Shown here piece after piece: positions 45,298 through 53,845 of a stretch of 64,000 bases of DNA. Origin of the DNA: Lachnospiraceae bacterium P6B14 (GTDB lineage Bacteria > Bacillota > Clostridia > Lachnospirales > Lachnospiraceae); contig JHWZ01000009.1 in assembly GCA_000687695.1 (NCBI GenBank), positions 1 to 64,000 on the forward strand. Direction: 5' to 3'. Position 1 is the first letter of the stretch; every line of letters begins with the position of its first letter. The position numbers and the translations under genes were made by a program. The notes below the pieces were generated by a model. The model worked only from the letters and a program-made list of their open reading frames with translations, was not told the DNA's origin and ran no database searches.

Positions 45298-46269
45298 ATG
45301 GAGTTTTCACTATGCATGATCGTAAAAAACGAGGAGAAGACGTTGGCACGCTGCCTCGACTCTCTCCATGGCCTGATGGACGAGATCATCATTGTCGATA
45401 CCGGTTCCACGGACGCGACCAAGGAGATCGCGGCTCGCTATACCGACAAGATTTATGACTTCACATGGGTCGATGATTTTTCTGCAGCGAGGAACTTTGC
45501 GTTCTCAAAAGCGACCAAGGATTACATCTATTCGGCCGATGCTGATGAGGTGTTAGATGACGAAAATTGGGCAAAGTTTGATATCTTAAAACGTAACTTA
45601 ATAAATGACATAGAAATCGTGCAATTTATCTACGGAAATCAGCTTGATAATGGCACGGCTTACAACTATGATGAGGAGCTCAGACCAAAACTCTTCAAAA
45701 GACTCCGTACTTTTACCTGGATCGAGCCTGTCCATGAGCAAATGAGACTGGATCCTCTGGTATATGATTCGGATATCGTGATAACTCACAAGCCTGAGGG
45801 ACTGCACAGTGGAAGGGACTACAGGATATTTTTGAAGGAGTTTAACGAGGGCAGACGCCTGTCAAAGCATCTCCATCATATGTATGCGATGGAGCTTTTT
45901 ATCTCGGGGTCTGATGATGATTTTCTCGCAGCTGAGCCGATCTTTGTGCAGAGCGCATGTGATGAGACGAGGAGCCTTGACGAGGTGAAGGAAGCTGTGT
46001 GCGTAGTCTGCCATGCCGCGAGACTTCGCGGTGATGCGGACACCATGCTGAAGATGAGCCTAAAGGATCTGCTCACGGAGGGGTCTGCCGAGATGTGTTG
46101 TGAACTCGGCCGCTGGTTCTATGACAGAGGTGACTATCAGGAGGCCGCGATGTGGTTCTACAACGCGATGAATGAGACCGAGCCGATACTCACGATCCAG
46201 GCCGCAAAGGACTGGCCGGAAAAGGGGTATAAGATGTGCGCGGAGAAGCTCGGACTCGAAGTAGAATAA
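45298..46269 (+). CDS. Family 2 glycosyltransferase (SunS-like, with helical tail)
   Basis: The 323-residue protein starts with the GT-A fold: SLCMIVKNEEKTLARCLDSL, EIIIVDTGSTDATKEIAARY, WVDDFSAARNFAFSKA and the metal motif SADADEVL. HKPEGLHSGRDY closes the catalytic part. The last ~120 residues are helical with TPR-like character (EMCCELGRWFYDRGDYQEAA). Related proteins glycosylate peptides or surface glycans; the acceptor is unknown. GGAGG precedes the ATG. It is the only clear glycosyltransferase in the window and lies far from the polysaccharide locus. Confidence 0.87.
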   Translation: MEFSLCMIVKNEEKTLARCLDSLHGLMDEIIIVDTGSTDATKEIAARYTDKIYDFTWVDDFSAARNFAFSKATKDYIYSADADEVLDDENWAKFDILKRNLINDIEIVQFIYGNQLDNGTAYNYDEELRPKLFKRLRTFTWIEPVHEQMRLDPLVYDSDIVITHKPEGLHSGRDYRIFLKEFNEGRRLSKHLHHMYAMELFISGSDDDFLAAEPIFVQSACDETRSLDEVKEAVCVVCHAARLRGDADTMLKMSLKDLLTEGSAEMCCELGRWFYDRGDYQEAAMWFYNAMNETEPILTIQAAKDWPEKGYKMCAEKLGLEVE

Positions 46270-46292
46270 TCGCCCGATTTTTCGGGAAACCC

Positions 46293-46322
46293 TTGACACC
46301 AAGGCGAGTAATAATATATAAT
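46293..46322 (+). promoter_or_regulatory. Promoter of purA
   Basis: TTGACA (46293-46298) and TATAAT (46317-46322), 18-base spacer, 42 bases before the ATG. No purine riboswitch was recognised in the short leader. Confidence 0.8.
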
Positions 46323-46364
46323 AAGAAAGTTGGTTTATGAAATATTTAATCCAGGAGGATACAA

Positions 46365-47642
46365 ATGATAACTGCAGTAGTAGGCGCCAACTGGGGCGAT
46401 GAAGGAAAAGGAAAGATCACAGACATGCTGGGAGAGGAGTCCGATATCATCGTTCGTTTCCAGGGCGGAGCGAATGCCGGACATACGATCGTGAACGACT
46501 ACGGGAAGTTCGCGCTTCATATCCTGCCTTCCGGCGTTTTTTATGACCATACGACGAGCATCATCGGGAATGGTGTCGCACTGAACATCCCCGAGCTCGT
46601 AAAGGAGATACGTGAGATCACGGATAAAGGCGTGCCGATGCCGAAGATAAAGGTGTCTGACCGTGCGCAGATCGTGATGCCGTATCACATCCTGTTCGAC
46701 GAATACGAGGAGGAGCGCCTGGCCGGCAAGTCATTCGGATCGACGAAGTCGGGTATCGCGCCTTTTTACTCAGATAAATACGCAAAGATCGGTATCCAGG
46801 TCAGCGAGCTTTTCGATGAGGCTGAACTCAGAGAGAAGCTTGAGGGCATCGCCGTAAAGAAAAATATCCTGCTCGAGCATCTGTATCACAAGCCTGCACT
46901 TGATGTGGACGAGCTGATGCAGACGATGAGCGAGTACAAAAAGATGATCGAGCCGTATGTATGCGACGTCGGAACATTTTTGTTCAATGCGAGAAAAGAA
47001 GGAAAGAGGATCCTTTTGGAGGGACAGCTCGGAAGTCTCAAGGATCCCGATCACGGTATCTACCCGATGGTCACTTCTTCATCGACACTTGCAGGGTACG
47101 GAGCTATCGGAGCAGGCGTGCCGCCCTACGAGATCGGAAGGATCGTGACGGTCGTGAAGGCTTATTCATCGGCGGTCGGAGCAGGCGAGTTCGTCAGCGA
47201 GATCGAGGATGAGGCTGAGGCGGATGAGCTCAGACGCCGCGGTGGAGACGGCGGTGAGTACGGTGCCACGACGGGGCGTCCGAGACGAATGGGCTGGTTT
47301 GATGCGGTGGCGAGCCGTTACGGATGCCGGGTGCAGGGTGCGACGGAGGTTGCTCTCACGGTGCTCGACGTGCTCGGATATCTCGACGAGCTGCCGATAT
47401 GCGTAGGTTATGAGATTGACGGAAAGGTGACACGTGATTTCCCGACGACGAATCTTCTGAAAAAAGCCAAGCCGGTTTACGAGACTCTGCCGGGCTGGAA
47501 ATGCGATATAGACGGAATAAGGGAATATGACAAGCTCCCTGAGAATTGCAGAAAGTATATAGAGTTCATAGAAAAGGAGCTCGAGGTCCCGATCAAGATG
47601 GTTTCAAACGGTCCGGGACGCCACGATATCATCTACAGATGA
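46365..47642 (+). CDS. purA: Adenylosuccinate synthetase
   Basis: The 425-residue protein has the P-loop VVGANWGDEGKGKITDML at the start, GGANAGHTIV, FLFNARKEGKRILLEGQLG and the C-terminal RHDIIYR. It joins IMP and aspartate using GTP, the first step to AMP. It differs from the E. coli type in details (DEGKGKITD followed by MLGEESDIIVRF), as many clostridial PurA do. GGAGG precedes the ATG. A CTTCGG/CCGAAG hairpin (47672-47690) lies between it and the next operon and could act as a weak terminator. Confidence 0.95.
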   Translation: MITAVVGANWGDEGKGKITDMLGEESDIIVRFQGGANAGHTIVNDYGKFALHILPSGVFYDHTTSIIGNGVALNIPELVKEIREITDKGVPMPKIKVSDRAQIVMPYHILFDEYEEERLAGKSFGSTKSGIAPFYSDKYAKIGIQVSELFDEAELREKLEGIAVKKNILLEHLYHKPALDVDELMQTMSEYKKMIEPYVCDVGTFLFNARKEGKRILLEGQLGSLKDPDHGIYPMVTSSSTLAGYGAIGAGVPPYEIGRIVTVVKAYSSAVGAGEFVSEIEDEAEADELRRRGGDGGEYGATTGRPRRMGWFDAVASRYGCRVQGATEVALTVLDVLGYLDELPICVGYEIDGKVTRDFPTTNLLKKAKPVYETLPGWKCDIDGIREYDKLPENCRKYIEFIEKELEVPIKMVSNGPGRHDIIYR

Positions 47643-47725
47643 TGCAGGATCCTGATTTTATGACTATGACCCTTCGGTTTCGAGCCGAAGATACATTTTT
47701 GACTGAAAGAGGATAGAGGGAGACA

Positions 47726-50700
47726 ATGAGGGAAAAGATATACTTCCTGGCAAAAGGAAACTTCACATACGAGGCGCCGAAGCCCATCGTAGAGCCTGAA
47801 AAGGTTGAGATCGAGGTTGTGGCCGGAATGAAGGCCGAGGCTACCTTTACCATCGAGAACTCCAGACACACCAAGATGAAGGGTTTTGGATTCTGCGATG
47901 TGCAGGAGATCACATTTTTGCCGATATTCGAGGGGGAGCAGAGTGAGCTTACCGTCGAGGTCGATGCTACGGAGCTGATCGCCGGGACCAATCTGACCGG
48001 TGATCTGTTACTTGTGACCGACTGCGGAGAGCTGAGAGTCCCGTACGATATCAAAGTCACTGCGCCCGTTCTCACGGATGATGAGGGCAGGAAGGTCAGT
48101 GACTATTTCACTTTGATCAAACGTACCGAAAAGGATCCGAAGGCCGGTCTGAAGCTTTTTAAAGACCCGAGGTTCAAGGAGACATTTTTGTATCGCGACC
48201 CCGAGGGAAGGCTGGTTTATGATCGCCTGACGAAGGGCAATACCGGGCTATCCGGCATGGAAGAGTTTCTGGTTGCTTTCGAGAAAAAGGAGCCGGTTCG
48301 CTTTATGCTCGAGCACGCGGATGGTATCGAGTACGAGCTTTCCGGAAGCGATATCGAAGATGTGATAATGGTGAATCTGAACGCGTGGGGATCCACTGCG
48401 ATCAGAGTCGATGTGATGGGCGATTTTATCGAGGTCGAGAAGCGGATCCTCTGGACCGATGAGTTCGTCGATATGCGCGGGAGACTTGATTATCGTATCG
48501 TGGCGGGCAGGGTTCCTGCGGGTAACCACGTCGGCAAGATCAGGTTCACTTCCCCATACGAGAGCTATGAGGTCGATATCATCGTCCACAGCCCTGTAGG
48601 CGCAAAGGAGAGAAAGATCACCCGCGCGAAGCAGGCTGTAGAGGTTCTCTTACTCAGATCCCTGCTGGCTTACGAGGAGGGCAGAGTTACCAAGGACGAG
48701 TTCAAGGTATTTTTGCAGAAGCACAGATCCGTGCTCGAGAGACTGGCGTTCAAGTTCAGCATTCCGCTCAAGGGCTACATGGCGTGGATCCTTTCGAGTG
48801 AGGCGTCCAAGCTTGAGTTCTACCGTGCCACCGAGAGAGACGAGGCACCGAGTTTCGGCGATGACCAGTCGGTCGTAGAAAATTACCTTTTGACGAAATA
48901 TGTGAAATGTTTGTATTCGGAGCGAGATGAGGATCTCGCCGAGCTTTCGAATCTCGTTTCGACGTACGCCGAGAACGGCTATCTCAGCGAAATACTGCTC
49001 GTGATCGGGCTTCGCTGTGACAGAGAGAATTATTCCTCAGCGCAGAACCGCGCGGAGAGAGTCAGGAAATTTTTGATAAAGGGTTCGGCGAGCCCGATTC
49101 TTTACTCTGAGCTTATCAGATGCTACAGAAAGGAGCCGGAGCTTCTCACCGAGCTTGACGCGATGACTCTGAAGGCGCTGCTTTACGGACTTCGCCAGGG
49201 ACTGATCACCGAGCAGATGGCTGACGTGATCACGGTGCTCTCCGAGGGACGAGGCCTGCCGCTCATCGACAGCGGACAGGGCTACGGCTATACGAGGGAG
49301 AACGATCCTCTGGGCAAGGGAACCGGAGCTCTGCTCATGCACGTTCTTTTTGGGATATATGAGCTCTATCCGAACGACGATACACTGAAAAATATCTGCG
49401 CACTTCTGATACGCTTCGAGAAGCGTGACAGGAGATTTTTCCCGTGGTACGAAAAGGGTGTTTCAAAAATGCTCCGGATCACGGATCTTTTCGAGTACTA
49501 TGTGTACACCATCGATCCGGCGTCATACGATCCTCTGCCGACGAACATCCTGTCATACTTCCAGTATGAGAACCACTTAAATGACGCGAGAAAGGCGTAC
49601 CTGTACGCGAATATTGTTAAAAACAGACAGACTAATCCCGTTGCTTACTCGACCTATGAGGAGCAGATCAGGGAGTTCGTAAAGGATCAGATCGAGAAGG
49701 AGAGAACCTCCACCGATCTGGGATATCTGTATACCGAGATGCTGACGGCCGAGGATGTGATGGGCGTTACCGAGGACGGTGACAGAGAGGAAGCCGAGGC
49801 TATGGCCACGACTCTGACCACGCACCTGCCGCATATCATGTTCAGACATCTCCTCACATGTCTGACTCCCGATATCGAGAGCGTGACGCTCGTATATCTG
49901 AATACAACGGATGAGCGCACCTATCCGCTTGACCGCGGCAAGGCTCTCCTTGATATCTACACGCCGGAGTTCAGACTGTTTTTCTCGGATAAAGAGGGTA
50001 ATCAGTATGTCGACAGCATCGACTACACTCTGGAATATTTTTATGACGGAGGCGAGTTCGCGCCGCTTTGCTATCCTGCGATCGAAGCGCCGGATGACGA
50101 TGATGACGACGTAACAAAGGCTCAGGACGAGGATCCGGAACCGGGCGAGCAGCTGATCATGGACGGTCTGGCTGTAGACGAGCCTGAGGAGGCACCGCCT
50201 GCGCCGAAGACTGCTCTGGAGATCCTCGAGGAGATCCGCCGCACCGGCAAGACTCCGAAGATGGAGGAGCAGGAGCAGAAGGAAAAAGAGGCCAGGAGAA
50301 AGGCGGTAGAGATGTACGAGCTCTACCCGATCGATGTGCCTGACAGCCTGATTTTCCATCTGGCTGCGCGTATCGAGAAAAAGCCGCGCCTCGACGCTAC
50401 CGAGGCTGACGTTCTGTTCCACGCGTTGGCTACGGAGAAGCTCAGGGATATGTTCCACGGACGTATTTTTTTGAGAGTATATGACTATATCAGAGAGCAG
50501 GTGAGGGAAAAGGACAAAAACAATTACCTTCGCCTCCTGATGAAATATTTGAATCCGAATACGATCAAGAGAAACCGTATCGGTGAGGTCGCGAGCGATT
50601 GCATCCGCTGCGGCGAGATGGAGAAGGCGGCCCAGATGCTGAAGAGATACGGCAGAAACGGTTGCAAGGACGACGAGATGGCCAAGCTCGTGATCGAGCG

Positions 50701-51691
50701 TATCAGACAGGTCGAGTACGAGTTTGACGATTGCCTGGTGAAGTGGGCGTACGCGCTCTACGAAAAGGGCCACCACGAGCGCCCGATCCTAAACTATCTG
50801 CTCCAGTACTACATGGGCGAGACCGACACGCTGATCTCACTGTACAGGGCATCCATGCCGAAAAAGGTCACATCGGGCAGCGGATCCGCGCAGGTTGAGA
50901 GTGTCGAGGGTTATATCAAAAATAACCCCGAGTTCTACGAGAGTGTGAGGGAGAGGCTTTTAGGTCAGGTGCTTTTTGCCTGCAGAGATACAGAGGATAC
51001 TGAGGATATCTTCCTTGACTACTTCGAGGACGGCGAGAACAGGATGCTCGTAAAGGCGTATCTGTCACAGGTTGCTTATGAGTATGTGGTCGGACGTATC
51101 GAGCTGACTGATGCTATTTTTGAAAAGATCTACCAGCAGGCGATGTACGAGAAAGAGCCCGTGATGGTGCTCGCGGCGCTGAAAAAGCTGGTTAACAAAG
51201 AAGAATACGACGAGAACGAGACAGGCTTTATCATGAGCAGTCTCGAGGAAATGGCGGGACGCGGTTGCATCCTTCCGTTCATGAAGGATTTTGCGCCGAG
51301 GATCACGGTACCGTTCGAGATCAGGACGCCGGTGCTCGTGCAGTATTACAGCGGCACGCCCGACGGGGTATTTTTGTTCATAAAGAATAAAAATAGCGAG
51401 TACGAGTCGAAGCCGATGGAGAAGGTGTTTGACGGTATTTTTATCTCGTCGATCCTGCTTTTCGCGGGCGAGGAGACGGTCGGATACATCTACGAGGAGG
51501 AGACCGGCAAGCGCTCGAAGCAGTTTGAGCTCCGCAAAAAGGAGATCAAGAGCGGCGGTGCGTCTCTGTTTGAGCAGGTGAACGCGATGCTCGAGGCCAG
51601 ACGCGACGGGGATGAAGAGGAGTATAAACAGCTTAGCGAGGCCTTCGTTGAGGAGTTGGAGGTATCCAAGGCGCTGTTTACCATTTTATGA
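47726..51691 (+). CDS. Giant DUF5717-family protein, function unknown
   Basis: The 1321-residue protein resembles DUF5717 proteins of Lachnospiraceae. By eye, residues ~1-300 are strand-rich with two Ig-like stretches (VEIEVVAGMKAEATFTIENS; GRLDYRIVAGRVPAGNHVGK). From ~310 to ~780 it is helical and repeat-like. A Pro/Asp/Glu linker with DDDDDDV spans ~785-860, a second helical region runs to ~1180, and a strand-rich end (PFEIRTPVLVQYYSG) follows. No signal peptide or membrane segment is seen, so it should be cytosolic. It leads a four-gene operon with an Hsp70-like, a TPR and a membrane coiled-coil protein. Confidence 0.75.
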   Translation: MREKIYFLAKGNFTYEAPKPIVEPEKVEIEVVAGMKAEATFTIENSRHTKMKGFGFCDVQEITFLPIFEGEQSELTVEVDATELIAGTNLTGDLLLVTDCGELRVPYDIKVTAPVLTDDEGRKVSDYFTLIKRTEKDPKAGLKLFKDPRFKETFLYRDPEGRLVYDRLTKGNTGLSGMEEFLVAFEKKEPVRFMLEHADGIEYELSGSDIEDVIMVNLNAWGSTAIRVDVMGDFIEVEKRILWTDEFVDMRGRLDYRIVAGRVPAGNHVGKIRFTSPYESYEVDIIVHSPVGAKERKITRAKQAVEVLLLRSLLAYEEGRVTKDEFKVFLQKHRSVLERLAFKFSIPLKGYMAWILSSEASKLEFYRATERDEAPSFGDDQSVVENYLLTKYVKCLYSERDEDLAELSNLVSTYAENGYLSEILLVIGLRCDRENYSSAQNRAERVRKFLIKGSASPILYSELIRCYRKEPELLTELDAMTLKALLYGLRQGLITEQMADVITVLSEGRGLPLIDSGQGYGYTRENDPLGKGTGALLMHVLFGIYELYPNDDTLKNICALLIRFEKRDRRFFPWYEKGVSKMLRITDLFEYYVYTIDPASYDPLPTNILSYFQYENHLNDARKAYLYANIVKNRQTNPVAYSTYEEQIREFVKDQIEKERTSTDLGYLYTEMLTAEDVMGVTEDGDREEAEAMATTLTTHLPHIMFRHLLTCLTPDIESVTLVYLNTTDERTYPLDRGKALLDIYTPEFRLFFSDKEGNQYVDSIDYTLEYFYDGGEFAPLCYPAIEAPDDDDDDVTKAQDEDPEPGEQLIMDGLAVDEPEEAPPAPKTALEILEEIRRTGKTPKMEEQEQKEKEARRKAVEMYELYPIDVPDSLIFHLAARIEKKPRLDATEADVLFHALATEKLRDMFHGRIFLRVYDYIREQVREKDKNNYLRLLMKYLNPNTIKRNRIGEVASDCIRCGEMEKAAQMLKRYGRNGCKDDEMAKLVIERIRQVEYEFDDCLVKWAYALYEKGHHERPILNYLLQYYMGETDTLISLYRASMPKKVTSGSGSAQVESVEGYIKNNPEFYESVRERLLGQVLFACRDTEDTEDIFLDYFEDGENRMLVKAYLSQVAYEYVVGRIELTDAIFEKIYQQAMYEKEPVMVLAALKKLVNKEEYDENETGFIMSSLEEMAGRGCILPFMKDFAPRITVPFEIRTPVLVQYYSGTPDGVFLFIKNKNSEYESKPMEKVFDGIFISSILLFAGEETVGYIYEEETGKRSKQFELRKKEIKSGGASLFEQVNAMLEARRDGDEEEYKQLSEAFVEELEVSKALFTIL

Positions 51692-51696
51692 TCATT

Positions 51697-51786
51697 ATGG
51701 AAGGACGGATGAAAAAGTCTTTTCTCGGAGCCATAGCGTGCTGCGCACGCTGAGCCTCCTCGAATGCGATTTTTCATCCTTTCCAT
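51697..51786 (+). repeat. Long hairpin inside the DUF5717 operon
   Basis: ATGGAAGGACGGATGAAAAA (51697-51716) pairs with TTTTTCATCC-TTTCCAT (51770-51786). The inner part has AGCGTGC-TGC-GCACGCT and flanking CTCGGAG. It directly follows the DUF5717 stop and precedes the DUF5716 ribosome binding site. It could stabilise, process or attenuate the transcript and so set different levels of the two proteins. Confidence 0.7.
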
Positions 51787-51800
51787 TCGGAGGATAACTT

Positions 51801-53081
51801 ATGAGTGATGATAGAACATTGTTAGTCGGCATGGATCTGTGCGACGAGACTACGCAGCTCGCTGTCTATGACAGGGAGTTAATGGAGCCTGTGCTTATTG
51901 GGCAATCCGAGGATAACCCGGATGCTCTCATAGAGACTGCCGTTAATTTCGCCGAGCGTGAGCCGATCACGGGCCTTCTCGAGAAGGCGAGGACCGGCGA
52001 TGACGTGATGAACGACGGGAAGATGGTCGGGATCGAGAGGGTGCTCGCGTACTTTTTCAGAAAGACCCTGGCGATGACCAGAGTCCGCTATCCCGGCGAG
52101 AAGATAAAAATGCTCACTATCTCGGTGCCTACGATGGACAAGGATTTCGTGGACAGGATGTACGAGGCGCTGGCGCTCATCGGACTCGAGAGCGACAGAG
52201 TGAGGATCATAGATCACAAGAGAAGCTACATGTACTACGTGCTCTATCAGAAGAAGGAGCTGTGGACGAACGATGTGGGGCTTTTTGACTATGATGGCGA
52301 GAGGCTTTTATACGAGCAGTTAAAGATTGACCGTTCGCATCTGCCGGCATTGGTGGGCGTTACGGAGAAGGATTTTACGGAGGCTTTTAAGGTGGCTGAC
52401 AGGCCTGAGAAACTCCCCGAGAAGCTCCCTGATTCGATCGAGTTTATCGACGAGATCGACGAGGAGTCGGAGGAGGTCAGGGCTGCTACCCCGAAAGGGA
52501 CTATTTTTGAAAATATCGTGAAGACCGCGCTGAAGAATCAGTTCGTTTCATCACTGTTTATGACGGGTGAGGGATTCGAGACCAAGTGGGCTGATGAGGT
52601 GTTCCCGAGACTTGCTGTCGGCAGGCGCCTGTTCCGCGGCCGTAACCTCTATGTCAGCGGGGCGACATACGCGTCGAAGGAGTTCGGCGAGAAAAAGAGA
52701 CTCGAGGACTACGTTGTTTTTGCGCCTGATATGGTGCCGGCCCGTCTGTCGATGGATGTGTATGAGAACGGAAAGCAGAACGAGGTCGTGCTCGCGCCGG
52801 CCGGTTATCCGTGGTTCGAGGTGGATACCGAGGTGGATCTGATCCCTGACGGGGATACGGAGATCGTGGTGAACGCAAGGCCTGTGTTTGAGGGAGATGT
52901 GCGCCAGTACAAGCTTGATATCTCGCCGATCCTCGCGAAGAACAATCGTATGACCAGGATCGGGTTACGCGTGAGGTTCGAGGATTCGAAGACGGCGATA
53001 TTTACCATAAGGGATAAGGGCTTCGGAGAGACGATGCCCGGAAGCAATCGTGTTTGGGAGGAGACTGTAGTATGTTCATAA
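51801..53081 (+). CDS. DUF5716-family protein with degenerate Hsp70/actin-like motif order
   Basis: The 426-residue protein matches DUF5716. Read against DnaK, elements appear in the right order: LLVGMDLCDETTQLAVYD (phosphate-1 strand, about 7-24), TISVPTMDKDFVDRMYEALA then RVRIIDHKRSYMYYVL (about 106-150, like the connect-1 region), VGLFDYDGERLLYEQL (phosphate-2, about 158-173), SSLFMTGEGF (adenosine strand, about 249-258) and YVSGATYAS (about 283-291). A beta-rich C-terminal domain follows (about 305-426). The catalytic glycines are degraded (DLCD for DLGT; DYDGE for DLGGG), so ATP hydrolysis is doubtful. The fold assignment is inference. Confidence 0.7.
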   Translation: MSDDRTLLVGMDLCDETTQLAVYDRELMEPVLIGQSEDNPDALIETAVNFAEREPITGLLEKARTGDDVMNDGKMVGIERVLAYFFRKTLAMTRVRYPGEKIKMLTISVPTMDKDFVDRMYEALALIGLESDRVRIIDHKRSYMYYVLYQKKELWTNDVGLFDYDGERLLYEQLKIDRSHLPALVGVTEKDFTEAFKVADRPEKLPEKLPDSIEFIDEIDEESEEVRAATPKGTIFENIVKTALKNQFVSSLFMTGEGFETKWADEVFPRLAVGRRLFRGRNLYVSGATYASKEFGEKKRLEDYVVFAPDMVPARLSMDVYENGKQNEVVLAPAGYPWFEVDTEVDLIPDGDTEIVVNARPVFEGDVRQYKLDISPILAKNNRMTRIGLRVRFEDSKTAIFTIRDKGFGETMPGSNRVWEETVVCS

Positions 53082-53845
53082 GATGCTATGGAAAAGTGGC
53101 TACAGAGCCTTATACCATGCCGTATACCGGAGCAAGGGTATACTCTTTGGAGGAGCTGTGCTACTACATCGGAAATAACATATATACGATCACCGAGGAC
53201 TTTTTCACGAAGTCTCTGGTTGAGTGGCTCGACAAGGAGGCGGACCAGAAGGTGCTCGCCAACAAGCTCGACACGATGATCACCAACAAGAATAAGCTGA
53301 AGGATCTGGTCGTGACGATCCTTTGCGCGTGCGACTACTACAGGGAGTTCGAGATCCGCGAGCTGATGCGTGTTATCGACGATATCGTGAATCTCCCGCT
53401 CCATGAAAAGAGCAAGATCCGCGCCGACAACTATATGCGCGCCGGCCTCTATGCGAAGAGCGCCGCAGCCTACAGAAAGCTTCTTACCGGTGCCTATGCG
53501 GTGAACTTTACCCCGGAGGCGTACGGAGATATCCTTCACAACCTCGGAATAGCGCAGTTCTACACGGCTTCGTTTGAGGCTGCCGAGAGAGATTTTAAGG
53601 AGGCTTATGCGAGAAATCACAGGGCTGAGTCGCTCCATCATTATCTCTATCTGCTCCTGATGCAGGGCAGAAAGGATGAGTTCGAGCGCGAGTGCATAGA
53701 GCATGGCATGAACAATGCCCAGCTCGAGGCAATCAGAAACAGATTTAACGAGGAAAAGATGAAGGTTCAGAAAAGGATCATCGATGATGAAGAGATAGAA
53801 AGATTTAAAGAGGATTTGAGAAAGGCGGCCGGTAGTGCGATTTAA
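53072..53845 (+). CDS. TPR-containing protein of the DUF5717 operon
   Basis: About 257 residues. After an N-terminal unit (FIRCYGKVATEPYTMPYTGA; a YSLEELCYYIGNNIYTI helix) come helical repeats, including YMRAGLYAKSAAAYRKLLTG and ILHNLGIAQFYTASFEAAER, DFKEAYARNHRAESLHHYL, with the TPR spacing. The C-terminus is a charged helix. GGGAGGAG is eight bases before ATG 53072; the gene overlaps DUF5716 by ten bases, so the two are translationally coupled. It probably scaffolds the other operon products. No signal peptide. Confidence 0.75.
   Translation: MFIRCYGKVATEPYTMPYTGARVYSLEELCYYIGNNIYTITEDFFTKSLVEWLDKEADQKVLANKLDTMITNKNKLKDLVVTILCACDYYREFEIRELMRVIDDIVNLPLHEKSKIRADNYMRAGLYAKSAAAYRKLLTGAYAVNFTPEAYGDILHNLGIAQFYTASFEAAERDFKEAYARNHRAESLHHYLYLLLMQGRKDEFERECIEHGMNNAQLEAIRNRFNEEKMKVQKRIIDDEEIERFKEDLRKAAGSAI

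Noticed and set aside
49577-50776. 399-codon minus-strand open frame inside DUF5717
   Set aside because: A Leu/Val/Arg-rich antisense shadow typical of long genes using CTC/GAG codons; no ribosome binding site or domain.
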